Part shown: positions 17,035 through 25,989 of the stretch, one piece after another
Position numbering within the stretch: the stretch's first letter is position 1
Layout of the letters: the number at the start of each line of letters is the position of its first letter
From: an uncultured Collinsella sp.
Lineage (GTDB): Bacteria > Actinomycetota > Coriobacteriia > Coriobacteriales > Coriobacteriaceae
Direction of reading: 5' to 3'
DNA: 64,000 nt
Assembly (NCBI GenBank): GCA_958435945.1
Contig: CAUBIC010000002.1
Span: 1 to 64,000 of the forward strand
Made by a program: the position numbers and the translations under genes
Notes under the pieces: generated by a model
Database searches by the model: none
What the model saw: only the letters and a program-made list of their open reading frames with translations
What the model was told of the DNA's origin: nothing

Positions 17035-18633
17035 CTATTCCCACTCGATGGTCGCGGGCGGCTTGGACGTGATGTCGTAGCACACGCGGTTGGCGCCGGG
17101 AACCTCGGCAACGATGCGGCCGGAGATGCGGGCCAGCACGTCGTAGGGCAGCTTGGCCCAGTCGGCGGTCATGGCATCGCTGGACTCGACGGCACGCAGG
17201 ATGATCGGGCGCTGATAGGTGCGCTCGTCGCCCATAACGCCCACAGACTTAATGTCGGGCAGGACCGCGAAATACTGCCAGCAGCTGTGCTCGGAGTTGC
17301 GCTCGCCGGTCTGCTCAAACAGACGCTGGTTGTAGGCATCGAGCTCCTCGCGCACGATGGCGTCGGCGTTCTTGAGGATCTCGAGCTTCTCCTTGTCGAC
17401 CGCACCGATGATGCGGATGGCAAGACCCGGGCCCGGGAAAGGCTGGCGGAACACGATGTGGCCCGGCAGGCCCAGCGCCAGACCAAGCGCGCGGACCTCG
17501 TCCTTAAAGAAGTGATCGAGCGGCTCGATGAGGTCGAAGTGCACGCCCTCGGGGAACGGGATCAGGTTGTGGTGGCTCTTGATGGTGGCCGTCTTGCCGC
17601 CCGTCTTGCGAGCGCCGGACTCGATGATGTCGGGGTAGATGGTGCCCTGAGCCAGATACTTGACCGGCTTGCCATCGGTCTCGAGCTGCTGCGCCACGGC
17701 GAAGAACTCTTTCCAGAACTGCGTACCGATGATGCGGCGCTTCTCCTCGGGCTCGGTCACGCCGGCCAGAAGCTCGGCATAACGGTCCTCGGCGTGGACG
17801 TGGATAAAGTCGACGTCAAACTGCTTGGTGAAGACCTCCTCCACCTGCTCGGGCTCGCCCTTGCGCAGCAGACCGTGGTTGATGAACACGCAGGTCATCT
17901 GCTTGCCTACGGCGCGGGCGCCCAGCGCAGCCACGACGGAGGAGTCGACGCCGCCGGACAGGGCCAGAATCACGCGGTCGTTGCCGACCTTCTCGCGGAA
18001 CTCGGCCGTCATGGTCTCGACCAGGTTGTCCATGCTCCAGTTGGGCTCCAGGCCGCAGATCTCAAACAGGAAGTTGCTCAGCAGCTGCTGACCGTACTCG
18101 GAATGCTTGACCTCGGGGTGGAACTGCGTGGTGAAGATCTTGCGCTCGACGCACTCCATGGCAGCAACCGGGCACACGTCGGTGCTGGCGGTAACGGTAA
18201 AGCCCTCGGGCACCTCGGAAACGGCGTCGCGATGGCTCATCCACACGGTCTGCTCCATGGGCGTGGAGTTAAAGAGCTTGGCGCCAGCCGTGCGCGTGAT
18301 GGTGGCGCGGCCGTACTCGCCCACCTCGGAGTGGCCGACCTTGCCGCCGAGCGTCACGGCCGTGATCTGATGGCCGTAGCAAAAGCCCAGGACGGGAAGG
18401 CCCAGGTCAAAGATGGCAGGATCGATGGACGGAGCGTCCTCGGCGTACACGGAGGCCGGGCCGCCGGAAAGGATGAGCGCAGAGGCGTTCATCTCGCGAA
18501 TCTCGTCGGCCGAGATGTCGCAGGGGACAATCTCGGAATACACGTTGAGGTCGCGGACGCGACGGGCAATGAGCTGACCGTACTGCGCACCAAAGTCGAG
18601 TACGAGGACCTTTGCGGAAGCCTTTTGATCCAT
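17035..18633 (-). CDS. guaA: GMP synthase (glutamine-hydrolysing)
   Basis: The 532-residue enzyme aminates XMP to GMP using glutamine and ATP in purine synthesis. The class I amidotransferase domain (about 1-200) has nucleophile C85 in LGFCYGHQI and a late HPEVKHSEYG carrying the His and Glu of the triad. The ATP pyrophosphatase domain has the P-loop ALSGGVDSSVVAAL, and the C-terminus ends in the conserved KPPATIEWE. ATG 18633, after GAGGGGGAACC, was chosen over a longer frame. Confidence 0.97.
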   Translation of the reverse strand: MDQKASAKVLVLDFGAQYGQLIARRVRDLNVYSEIVPCDISADEIREMNASALILSGGPASVYAEDAPSIDPAIFDLGLPVLGFCYGHQITAVTLGGKVGHSEVGEYGRATITRTAGAKLFNSTPMEQTVWMSHRDAVSEVPEGFTVTASTDVCPVAAMECVERKIFTTQFHPEVKHSEYGQQLLSNFLFEICGLEPNWSMDNLVETMTAEFREKVGNDRVILALSGGVDSSVVAALGARAVGKQMTCVFINHGLLRKGEPEQVEEVFTKQFDVDFIHVHAEDRYAELLAGVTEPEEKRRIIGTQFWKEFFAVAQQLETDGKPVKYLAQGTIYPDIIESGARKTGGKTATIKSHHNLIPFPEGVHFDLIEPLDHFFKDEVRALGLALGLPGHIVFRQPFPGPGLAIRIIGAVDKEKLEILKNADAIVREELDAYNQRLFEQTGERNSEHSCWQYFAVLPDIKSVGVMGDERTYQRPIILRAVESSDAMTADWAKLPYDVLARISGRIVAEVPGANRVCYDITSKPPATIEWE

Positions 18634-18900
18634 GGTTCCCCCTCTTGTTGGCGGGGAGCCGATGCCCACCCGCGCGAATGAACGAAAATAACTTTCATAG
18701 TGTACACGTTATATGGGGTTTCTCGTCCCTCGCAGCCATCAGCGCACGGCAAACGCACGACCTGGGCCCCTATTTGACTGCAATTGAAGTGTTACCAAAC
18801 TTTACGGATGATGTAATACGTTTGAACATTCGACGCCCTGTGCCACAATACTGCCGAACGACTCCGCCTCTGCGGCGGCAAATACGATAGGAATACCAGC

Positions 18901-19914
18901 ATGAAGCGCATCCTTCTCATCGCCACGGGCGGCACCATCGCATCGACCGAGGACGGCAACGGCCTCTCCCCCGCCCTGACCGGTGAGGAGCTCGCCCAGA
19001 GTGTCCCCGAGATCTCGGGCCTCTGCGAGCTCGACGTCGTGCAGCCCATGAACATCGACAGCACCAACATGCGCCCGAGCGACTGGATGCGCATCCGTGA
19101 CGTCATCGTCGAGGGCTATGCCGATCACGATGGCTTCGTGATTCTGCACGGCACGGACACCATGAGTTACACCGCGGCAGCGCTTTCCTACCTGATTCAG
19201 GACAGCCCCAAACCCATCGTGCTCACCGGCTCGCAAAAGCCCATGGGCAATCCCTTTACCGACGCCAAGCTCAACCTGTACCAGAGCCTGCTCTATGCGC
19301 TCGACGAACACTCGCACGACGTCTCGATCGTGTTTGGCGGCGTAGCCATTGCCGGCACGCGTGCCCGCAAACAGCGCACCATGAGCTTTAACGCGTTCAT
19401 TAGCGTCAACTATCCGCCCATCGCCTATATCCGCAACGACCGCATCGTGCGCAACGGGCTTCACGGCACGCATCAGGGCGAAAACCCGGTGCGTTTCTAC
19501 GACAGCATCGACCCGCGCGTATTTGTACTCAAGCTTACGCCCGGCGTAAACCCGGGCATTCTCGACGCCCTTGCCAATAGCTACGACGCCGTGATTCTGG
19601 AGACCTTTGGCATTGGCGGCATCCCCGAGTTTGGTGAGTCGGGCGAGTCGTTCCAAGAGGCAATTTTCCGCTGGGTCGATTCAGGCCGCACCGTCGTTAT
19701 GACCACGCAGGTTCCCGAAGAGGGCCTCGATCTGGGCGTTTATGAGGTCGGCCGTGCTTACGTCGATCATCCGGGCATTCTGCGCGGCGACGACATGACC
19801 ACCGAAACGCTCGTGGCCAAGACCATGTGGGCACTCGGCCAGTCACGCGATGCCGCCGAGATTCAGCGCCTGTTTTACAGCCAAGTCAACCACGACCGTA
19901 TCCCGATGGCGTAG
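18901..19914 (+). CDS. ansA: L-asparaginase, type I (cytoplasmic)
   Basis: The 337-residue protein hydrolyses asparagine to aspartate and ammonia. The nucleophile T12 is in IATGGTIAS and the second catalytic pair T85-D86 in ILHGTDTM. There is no signal peptide, which together with length suggests the cytoplasmic type I form. The 267-bp gap to divergent guaA holds no gene. A possible promoter is TTACCA-16 bp-TAATAC upstream of about 18820. Confidence 0.92.
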   Translation: MKRILLIATGGTIASTEDGNGLSPALTGEELAQSVPEISGLCELDVVQPMNIDSTNMRPSDWMRIRDVIVEGYADHDGFVILHGTDTMSYTAAALSYLIQDSPKPIVLTGSQKPMGNPFTDAKLNLYQSLLYALDEHSHDVSIVFGGVAIAGTRARKQRTMSFNAFISVNYPPIAYIRNDRIVRNGLHGTHQGENPVRFYDSIDPRVFVLKLTPGVNPGILDALANSYDAVILETFGIGGIPEFGESGESFQEAIFRWVDSGRTVVMTTQVPEEGLDLGVYEVGRAYVDHPGILRGDDMTTETLVAKTMWALGQSRDAAEIQRLFYSQVNHDRIPMA

Positions 19915-20231
19915 CTAAAACAAAATCCGCCTCTTTGGGCCTTGTAGGGCACGTGGTAGCCCTCGGAACGTGCAAAAAGCGGAGTTTTCAGCATCCGCCC
20001 CTTCCGGGAACGTTAAAACCGCTGGCTGTAAATTGCCTTTCGACTCGAAAGACTCGTTCCGCGCGCTTGTTATTCCTCATATTATTGAATTTTGTGGATA
20101 ATCCAAAACATTACGCGTCGTATTTGTGGCCCCGGCTGCCGTCAAATTATTGAGGGATGCTGAATACTCGCGTTTTTGCACGCCGCCGTCGGGGGGACCC
20201 GTTCAACAAGCGGCAAATCTAGCAAAAAAGG
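19915..20231. other. intergenic region, probable repeat or remnant
   Basis: No intact gene. A weak hairpin (GCGGA/TCCGC, 19978-20000) followed on the minus strand by T residues may end the XRE transcript. The rest contains short stop-bounded frames on the plus strand that continue past the asparaginase stop in another frame, and may be a dispersed element. Confidence 0.3.
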
Positions 20232-20450
20232 CTACTCGATACCCTCGAGAAGCTCTGACACCGTCATGCCGAGTGCGGGCGCGATCTTAAATAGAACCTT
20301 GAGCGTGAAATTTGCCGTCCCATCTTCGATTCGGTCGAGGTAGGGTCGGCTGATTCCTGTCGCCACACAAAAATCAACCTTGGAGATACCAAGGTCTCTG
20401 CGTGTCTCTTCGACCCGCCTGCCAAGAATCTGTTTCGCACGTTCGTCCAT
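20232..20450 (-). CDS. small XRE-family repressor
   Basis: The 72-residue protein is little more than one helix-turn-helix: RRVEETRRDLGISKVDFCVA then TGISRPYLDRIEDGTANFTL. The end LGMTVSELLEGIE is typical of Cro/CI-type regulators. It is divergent from the gene at 20527, and a perfect palindrome sits between them. Confidence 0.85.
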   Translation of the reverse strand: MDERAKQILGRRVEETRRDLGISKVDFCVATGISRPYLDRIEDGTANFTLKVLFKIAPALGMTVSELLEGIE

Positions 20451-20480
20451 GCAGCCGAGTTTGAAATGGAGCCGAACATA

Positions 20481-20502
20481 AACGTAAACTATAGTTTACG
20501 TT
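20481..20502. promoter_or_regulatory. perfect palindromic operator between XRE gene and 20527 gene
   Basis: A 22-bp perfect palindrome with core CGTAAACTATAGTTTACG lies between two divergent genes, 31 nt upstream of the XRE start and 25 nt upstream of the other. It is the likely binding site of the XRE dimer and would allow it to control both promoters. Confidence 0.75.
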
Positions 20503-20526
20503 TTGCCGAATACACAGGAGTTTTCT

Positions 20527-20916
20527 ATGTCGGGTTCTTCGGTCCGCATGTACCGAGCCACGCCTCGCACAAACAGCGCGCCGCCCAAGCTCGTCGTCGT
20601 TGAAGCAGAAGCCCTTTCGCCCGATGAGCGCACGGCATTTGCATTGCTATCAAGTCGCGTCGCCGCTGTTCTGGTCCCTTGCCCGGCGCAAGGTGAACTT
20701 GCCATCCAATGCCAAGCGCACAGCTGCTCGCTCAATCAGGCTACCGTAATCGCAACCAGCCAGCGCGGTCTGCCTCTTCTCTTGGAAGCCGGTATCGCGC
20801 TCGCCCTTCGCGGTGCCGGATACGAAAACGAGGCCGCCGCCGACATGGTCTTTAAACCACGATCAAGCGGCGGCCTCGCAGCAGCCATTGAATATGCGTG
20901 CAGGCTCGTTGCCTAA
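20527..20916 (+). CDS. unknown protein controlled with divergent XRE repressor
   Basis: I do not recognise this 129-residue protein. ATG 20527 follows CAGGAGTTTTCT. It is alpha/beta-like, Ala-rich and has no membrane segment. A glycine-containing segment (ATVIATSQRGLPLLLEAGIA) and a C-terminal helix with Arg and Cys are visible. It shares a palindromic operator with the XRE gene, an arrangement seen in toxin-antitoxin pairs and in small regulated stress genes. Neither reading is established. Confidence 0.6.
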   Translation: MSGSSVRMYRATPRTNSAPPKLVVVEAEALSPDERTAFALLSSRVAAVLVPCPAQGELAIQCQAHSCSLNQATVIATSQRGLPLLLEAGIALALRGAGYENEAAADMVFKPRSSGGLAAAIEYACRLVA

Positions 20917-20925
20917 AAGGACAAG

Positions 20926-21309
20926 CTAGAAACCAAAGCCAAAGCCCGTTCCAGTAATCGCCGAATACATAAAGTAGACGTTGATCACATTGAGGAACAC
21001 ACCCGTGATGCAACCGTTGCGCAGGTAGCGCTCGCACGCAAGGCGTGCCATCACAGCGGAGTCCTCGTTGTTCTTTGCCTGACGTCCCGCCGTAAAGTAC
21101 GTTGCCACGCTCAGCAGCAGGTTGAGCACCGGAAGCGCCAACAGCTCATAGCTCTTGCCCCAGCGCGTCACCTCGCCGGCGGCGTTAAACTTCGTTGCCA
21201 CCTCGGGGCCAATGTTGGGGATTACAAACGCCGCTACCACCAGCGGAAGCACCGCAAGCACGAGCAGCGCAATACCCATGTAGCCAGCTTTTTTGCCATA
21301 TTTAAACAT
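20926..21309 (-). CDS. DUF1648-type membrane protein
   Basis: The 127-residue protein has four probable transmembrane helices. The first is followed by the DUF1648-like loop IPNIGPEVATKFNAAGEVTR then WGKSYELLALPVLN. DUF1648 occurs in SdpI immunity proteins and in standalone membrane proteins. Downstream of ychF on the same strand with an 11-nt gap, it may be co-transcribed. Function is uncertain. Confidence 0.7.
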   Translation of the reverse strand: MFKYGKKAGYMGIALLVLAVLPLVVAAFVIPNIGPEVATKFNAAGEVTRWGKSYELLALPVLNLLLSVATYFTAGRQAKNNEDSAVMARLACERYLRNGCITGVFLNVINVYFMYSAITGTGFGFGF

Positions 21310-21320
21310 ATGCGTCGTCC

Positions 21321-22397
21321 TTACACGTTAAAGCGGAAGTGCACGACGTCGCCATCGGCCATGACATAGTCCTTGCCCTCAATACGCAGCTTGCCGGCAG
21401 CCTTGGCGCCCTGCTCGCCACCGAGCTCGATGTAGTCGTCGTAGCCAATGACCTCGGCCTTAATAAAGCCGCGCTCAAAGTCGGTGTGGATGACACCGGC
21501 GGCCTGCGGGGCGGTCGCGCCCTGACGCACCGTCCAGGCCTTGACCTCCATCTCGCCAGCCGTAAAGAACGACTGCAGGCCGAGCAGCTTGTAGGCAGCC
21601 TGAGCGAGCACGTCCAGACCGGGCTGCTCCAGGCCCAGGCTCTCCAGGTAGTCGGCGGCATCCTCGGGATCGAGCTCGGAAAGCTCGGCCTCGATCTTGG
21701 CGCAGATCGGCAGCGGCTTGACGCCATCAATGGGCGCCAGGTCCTCGTTGAGCATATCCTCGTCCACGTTGGCCACATACAGGATGGGCTTCATAGTGAG
21801 CAAGAACAGGCCCTTGGCGGCGGCACGCTCCTCGTCGGTCATCTCCATGGATGCGGCGCGCTTGCCCTCGTTGAGCCAGGCGAGTAGACGCTTGGCGACC
21901 TCGAACTTGGGCATGAGCTCCTTGTCGCGCTTGGCCTCCTTCTCGAGTTTGGGCAGCTGCTTCTCGAGCGTGCCCATGTCGGCCAGGATAAGCTCGGTCA
22001 TGATGGTGTCGGCATCGCCGGAGGGATCGACGAACTCGCCCGTGCGGCCCACCTCACGCATGACGTTGGGGTCCTTAAAGTAGCGCACGACCTCGCAGAT
22101 GGCATCGGTCTCGCGAATGTTTGCCAAGAACTGGTTGCCCAGGCCCTCGCCCTCGTTAGCGCCCTTCACCAGACCTGCGATGTCGACAAACTCGACCGTA
22201 GCCGGCACAATGCGGCCGGGGTTGACGATGTCGGCGAGCTTTTGCAGGCGGCTATCGGGCACATCGACGATACCCACGTTGGGGTCGATCGTGGCAAACG
22301 GGTAGTTGGCGGCAAGGCCGGTCTTTTTGGTAAGCGCGGTGAACAGCGTCGACTTGCCCACGTTGGGCAGGCCCACGATACCGATGGAAAGGGACAC
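21321..22397 (-). CDS. ychF: YchF/OLA1 family redox-regulated ATPase
   Basis: The 358-residue protein is an Obg-related P-loop NTPase with G1 GLPNVGKSTLFTAL, DIAGLVKGAN (G3) and NVDEDM in place of NKxD, which explains ATP over GTP preference in this family. A coiled coil (about 125-190) and a C-terminal TGS domain (AWTVRQGATAPQAAGVIHTD) follow. It binds ribosomes in known homologues. The GTG start at 22397 follows AAAGGAGCTGTC and gives the usual family length. Confidence 0.93.
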   Translation of the reverse strand: MSLSIGIVGLPNVGKSTLFTALTKKTGLAANYPFATIDPNVGIVDVPDSRLQKLADIVNPGRIVPATVEFVDIAGLVKGANEGEGLGNQFLANIRETDAICEVVRYFKDPNVMREVGRTGEFVDPSGDADTIMTELILADMGTLEKQLPKLEKEAKRDKELMPKFEVAKRLLAWLNEGKRAASMEMTDEERAAAKGLFLLTMKPILYVANVDEDMLNEDLAPIDGVKPLPICAKIEAELSELDPEDAADYLESLGLEQPGLDVLAQAAYKLLGLQSFFTAGEMEVKAWTVRQGATAPQAAGVIHTDFERGFIKAEVIGYDDYIELGGEQGAKAAGKLRIEGKDYVMADGDVVHFRFNV

Positions 22398-22440
22398 GAC
22401 AGCTCCTTTTGGTACAGGTACTTCAAACTGTATAAGTATA

Positions 22441-22484
22441 GCGCCGCCGCAGCATCCGGGCGAATCCGGACACCGCGGCGGCGC
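22441..22484 (-). terminator. GC-rich hairpin between glvA and ychF
   Basis: A perfect 10-bp stem (GCGCCGCCGC/GCGGCGGCGC) with an inner TCCGG/CCGGA helix lies 41 nt past the glucosidase stop. No U-tract follows, so it may stabilise or attenuate rather than terminate. Confidence 0.45.
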
Positions 22485-22524
22485 AAATGAAGCAGAGATG
22501 CGTGAGAGTTCGAGACAGCAGTCC

Positions 22525-23868
22525 TTACTTAAGCTCGGGCCAGAAATCCTTGTTGGCCTCAATGAGCTCGTCCAGGATCTGCTTAGCAACGCTTGCCGAA
22601 GGAATGGTCTTGGAGAGCGTGAGTGCCTGCCAGAGCTTCTGGTAGCTGCCCTCGACCCAAGCCTGGACAACGAGCTTCTCGACGGAAACCTGCTGCTCCA
22701 TCAGGCCCTTCTGGAACTGCGGAATCGGGCCCTGGCAGATCTTCTCAAAGCCGTTGGAACCGACGATGCAAGGCACCTCGACCATGGCCGTCGGGTCGAA
22801 GTTGGGCACAGCGCCATCGTTGGGGACGATCAGCAGGAAGCGCTCGAGCGTGTTCTCGGCCAGTGCGCAGGCAAGGTCGACGATGTAGTTGGCATGTACA
22901 TCCGGCTCAAAGCCGCCGTCTTTAGCCGTACCCTTGGCAATGATGTCGCGGCAAGCGCCAAAGACCTTCTTCTCGCGGCCGTCCATAACCTCATTGGCGC
23001 GAGTGTAGTTGGGGTCAGACGTCTCGACGACATAGTCCGGGTACAGGTAATACTTGAGGTAGGTATTGGGAATCGTCTCGGGATCGACAGCATAGACATC
23101 CTTGGCCTTGCCGAAGGTGTGAATCCAGCTCTCCTCGACATGCTGCTCCTTACCGGCCTCGTGCTCGATGCCGTCCAGGTAGCCGTTCTTAGCCATGTGC
23201 TCCTTAATCTGCGGCATGAGGTCGTTGCCGTCCTTGTCGTAGATTTTGCTCCACCAACCAAAGTGGTTGAGGCCGTAGTAGCTATACTGCAGCTCGCGAC
23301 GATCCTTGATGCCGCACATACGGCTCATCTTATCCATAAGGTCGATCGGCATATCGCAGATGTTGATGATGCGGCTGTTGGGGCGCAGCACGCGGCAGGC
23401 CTCGGCGACGATGGCCGCGGGGTTGGAGTAGTTGAGCATCCAGGCGTTGGGGCTGTACTTCTCCATGTAGTCGAGGATCTCGATGACGCCACCAATGGAG
23501 CGCATGCCGTAGGCGATACCGCCGGCGCCGCAGGTCTCTTGGCCAACGCAGCCGTACTTGAGAGGAATCTTCTCGTCGAGCTCACGCATAGCGTACAGGC
23601 CGACGCGGATGTGAGCAAGGACGAAGTCGGTCCCGGTGAATGCGGTTTCGGGGTCGGTGGTGTAGTTGAACTCAACCTCGGGGGCGTTCTCGTGGAAGTA
23701 GATCTCGCAGGCCTTGGCCACGGTCTCCTGGCGCTCGGCGTTGTTGTCGTAGAAGGTCACCTTGTTGACCGGGAAGCGGTCGCGCTCCTCAAGCAGCATC
23801 AGGGCAATGCCCGGAGTGAAGGTAGAGCCACCGCCGGCAATGGTCACGGCATAGTTTTTCTTGGACAT
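22525..23868 (-). CDS. glvA: 6-phospho-alpha-glucosidase (maltose-6-phosphate glucosidase), GH4
   Basis: This 447-residue enzyme is glycoside hydrolase family 4, needing NAD+ and a divalent metal. The Rossmann loop is TIAGGGSTFTPG. Metal ligands are C171 in ICDMPIDL and H202 in GLNHFGWW. The CDMP motif marks the 6-phospho-alpha-glucosidase branch (GlvA/MalH) rather than beta-glucosidases, which have CN(V/I)P. It hydrolyses phosphorylated maltose or related alpha-glucosides delivered by the PTS gene upstream on the same strand. Confidence 0.92.
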   Translation of the reverse strand: MSKKNYAVTIAGGGSTFTPGIALMLLEERDRFPVNKVTFYDNNAERQETVAKACEIYFHENAPEVEFNYTTDPETAFTGTDFVLAHIRVGLYAMRELDEKIPLKYGCVGQETCGAGGIAYGMRSIGGVIEILDYMEKYSPNAWMLNYSNPAAIVAEACRVLRPNSRIINICDMPIDLMDKMSRMCGIKDRRELQYSYYGLNHFGWWSKIYDKDGNDLMPQIKEHMAKNGYLDGIEHEAGKEQHVEESWIHTFGKAKDVYAVDPETIPNTYLKYYLYPDYVVETSDPNYTRANEVMDGREKKVFGACRDIIAKGTAKDGGFEPDVHANYIVDLACALAENTLERFLLIVPNDGAVPNFDPTAMVEVPCIVGSNGFEKICQGPIPQFQKGLMEQQVSVEKLVVQAWVEGSYQKLWQALTLSKTIPSASVAKQILDELIEANKDFWPELK

Positions 23869-23965
23869 GATGTCCTCCTCATTCTGGCCGCTTGCTCAAT
23901 CCATCCCCGCACGCGGCCTGTACGGTTTGGAATTGTTACCTAGAAGTGGAGTTTTTTATCTCTAG

Positions 23966-24005
23966 AATCGGCCTTGCGGTGCATACCGGCTCTGCAAGGC
24001 CGATT
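23966..24005 (-). other. intercistronic hairpin between PTS and glvA genes
   Basis: A perfect 12-bp stem (AATCGGCCTTGC with its complement at 23994-24005, 16-nt loop) lies in the 155-nt gap. No U-tract follows, so an RNA-processing or stability role fits better than termination. Confidence 0.5.
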
Positions 24006-24023
24006 GTTTCGATGGACGATGGT

Positions 24024-25634
24024 TTACAGAAGAGTCTCGAACTTCAGAAGACTCTCGAACTTCTCGCGAACCTGCGGGACGCTAAGGCCGACGATGACCT
24101 GGATTGACTGACCTTGGACCACCAAGCCATGCGTACCGATCGCCTTGAAGGAAGCCTCGGGTGCAACGACGCTCTTGTCCTTGACGTTAACGCGCAGACG
24201 GGTAGCGCAGTTCGTTACATCGATGATGTTATCCGTGCCACCGAGCAGATCGAGGATGTTCTCGGCAAGCACCAAGCGCTCATCATCTTTACTCTGGGCG
24301 ACCGATTTGCCAGCAGCAGCACCGCCCTGCTTTTGCTTGTAGTCGGCCTTGGACTTGAGCTCGACCTCAACATCGTCATCCTCACGACCGGGGGTCTTAA
24401 AGTCGAACTTGACGATCAGGAAACGGAAGACCACGACCCAAAGGGCGGTAAAGCACAGACCGACAAGGATGGAGATGGCGTACTGCAGACCGTGTGCGGC
24501 CCAAAGGGGCAGCCAGTCCCACGAGAGCATCGAGATGATGCCGCCGTCGAAGATGCCCACGACGCCAAGGAGGTTTTGAGCCATGCAGCCAAGCGCTCCG
24601 AGCACGCAGTGGACGACGAACAGGCCGGGCGCAATGAACAGGAAGGTGAAGTCAAGCGGCTCGGTAATACCGCAAAGCATAGCGGTAAGGGTGACCGGGA
24701 TCAGCAGAGCCTTGACGCGCTGCTTGCGCTCGGGTTTGGCGGTCATATAAAACGCAATGGCGACGCCAAGCGAGCCGAAGACCTTAGTCCAACCAGGGCA
24801 GGTATAGGCAGCCCAGGGTGCGGCATCCTTAAGAGCAATGCTCGGATCGGCAGCCAGTTGGGGCAGGATGTTGGCCCAAGCAGCAAAGATGCCGCCGTTA
24901 ACCGCCGCGTTGTCGTAATAGAACGGCGTATAGATAAAGTGGTGCAGGCCTGTAGGGATCAGCACGCGCTCGAAGAAAGCAAAGACGCCCACGCCGAACG
25001 TACCGGCGGAAAGGATGAATCCCTGGAAGGCGGCGATAGCAGCCTGAACATGCGGCCACACCAGGCAGGCGATAAGAGCGACCGGAACCATAACGAAGAA
25101 ACCGATCATATAGATGAACACGGAGCCCGAGAACACGCCCAGCCACTCAGGAAGTTCGGTGTCGAAGAACTTGTTATGCAGCATCGTGGCGATACCAGAG
25201 ATAATGAGCGCGCCCATGATGCCCATGTCAAGCGTTTTGATGCTTGCGATAGTGGCAAGACCAGTACCGCTGCCCGCCTCGACAGAATAGTCGACACCAA
25301 AGACAGGGCCCCACTGCCCCAAGATTGTGCTTACAAAGTAGTTGAAGGTAAGGTAGATGGCCAAAGCCTCCATGCAGCAGCGAGCGTTCTGCTTGTTCGC
25401 GAGCGAGATTGGCAACGCTACGCAAAACAGCAACGGCATCTGGTTAAAGAGCGTCCAACCACCCTGGAGCAGCACATTCCAGCAATCAAACCAAAGATGG
25501 CCCGCAGTGGCCATCTCGCCAAAGATCGCCTCGGTGGTAAACAACGTACCCAGGCCGACGACGATTCCGGAAAATGCGAAAAGAATTGCAGGCGTGTACA
25601 TTGCACCGCCGAAACGTTGTATCTTTTGCATCAT
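24024..25634 (-). CDS. PTS alpha-glucoside transporter, EIICB
   Basis: The 536-residue permease takes up and phosphorylates an alpha-glucoside. The EIIC domain (about 1-420) has about ten hydrophobic helices and starts QKIQRFGGAMYTPAILFAFS, as in GlvC/AglA-type EIICs. After a charged linker, the EIIB domain carries phospho-site C476 in VTNCATRLRV. No EIIA domain is present and must come from elsewhere. The start ATG 25634 follows AGAGGGGG. Confidence 0.92.
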   Translation of the reverse strand: MMQKIQRFGGAMYTPAILFAFSGIVVGLGTLFTTEAIFGEMATAGHLWFDCWNVLLQGGWTLFNQMPLLFCVALPISLANKQNARCCMEALAIYLTFNYFVSTILGQWGPVFGVDYSVEAGSGTGLATIASIKTLDMGIMGALIISGIATMLHNKFFDTELPEWLGVFSGSVFIYMIGFFVMVPVALIACLVWPHVQAAIAAFQGFILSAGTFGVGVFAFFERVLIPTGLHHFIYTPFYYDNAAVNGGIFAAWANILPQLAADPSIALKDAAPWAAYTCPGWTKVFGSLGVAIAFYMTAKPERKQRVKALLIPVTLTAMLCGITEPLDFTFLFIAPGLFVVHCVLGALGCMAQNLLGVVGIFDGGIISMLSWDWLPLWAAHGLQYAISILVGLCFTALWVVVFRFLIVKFDFKTPGREDDDVEVELKSKADYKQKQGGAAAGKSVAQSKDDERLVLAENILDLLGGTDNIIDVTNCATRLRVNVKDKSVVAPEASFKAIGTHGLVVQGQSIQVIVGLSVPQVREKFESLLKFETLL

Positions 25635-25780
25635 GACGGGGAATCCCCCTCTCATCATTCGGAGCGCTGCGGTTTTGGCTTCACTCGAGACCGCAGACGC
25701 GCCGTTTGCGTGTACCTCGTGCAATAGGACGGGTGGGCCCGCTTCCCTGACTTCTTGCACTTACGTTTTATCACATCACT

Positions 25781-25953
25781 CATCTATACAAGTTAGTATA
25801 AATACTACAGTCGGTCAACGGTTGATTATTGGCCGTAAACGGTATATGTCCAGTATTTCCCCTGCTAAATCTGACATAGCTGATGGATGAAATTTATATT
25901 TCTTTTCAACTTGTATAGATGTGCTTGTCTATATCTATAGACATGCCTATACT
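25781..25953. promoter_or_regulatory. divergent control region of the alpha-glucoside locus
   Basis: A promoter for the zinc dehydrogenase is clear: -35 TTGTCT (25925-25930), 17 bp, -10 TATACT (25948-25953). A perfect dyad, TGTCTATA-TC-TATAGACA (25926-25943), overlaps its -35 and spacer. A related 14-mer, CATCTATACAAGTT (25781-25794), recurs as its exact complement at 25908-25921. These are likely GntR sites controlling the dehydrogenase and PTS promoters. A minus-strand -35 TTGACC near 25815 may serve the PTS gene. Confidence 0.65.
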
Positions 25954-25989
25954 TCATTACAACATTCACCACCACGTTAAGGAGTCACC

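Noticed and set aside
16924..18681. 585-codon open frame opposite guaA
   Set aside because: Complement of a certain housekeeping gene in GC-rich DNA; the product is compositionally biased and has no family motifs.
22306..23943. 545-codon open frame opposite the GH4 glucosidase
   Set aside because: Shadow of a gene with fully conserved catalytic residues on the other strand.
23966..24005. Terminator between PTS and glucosidase genes
   Set aside because: Strong stem but no U-tract on either strand, and the genes belong to one pathway; listed as an intercistronic hairpin.
24114..25727. 537-codon open frame opposite the PTS permease
   Set aside because: Antisense shadow; low-complexity, polar translation with no motifs.
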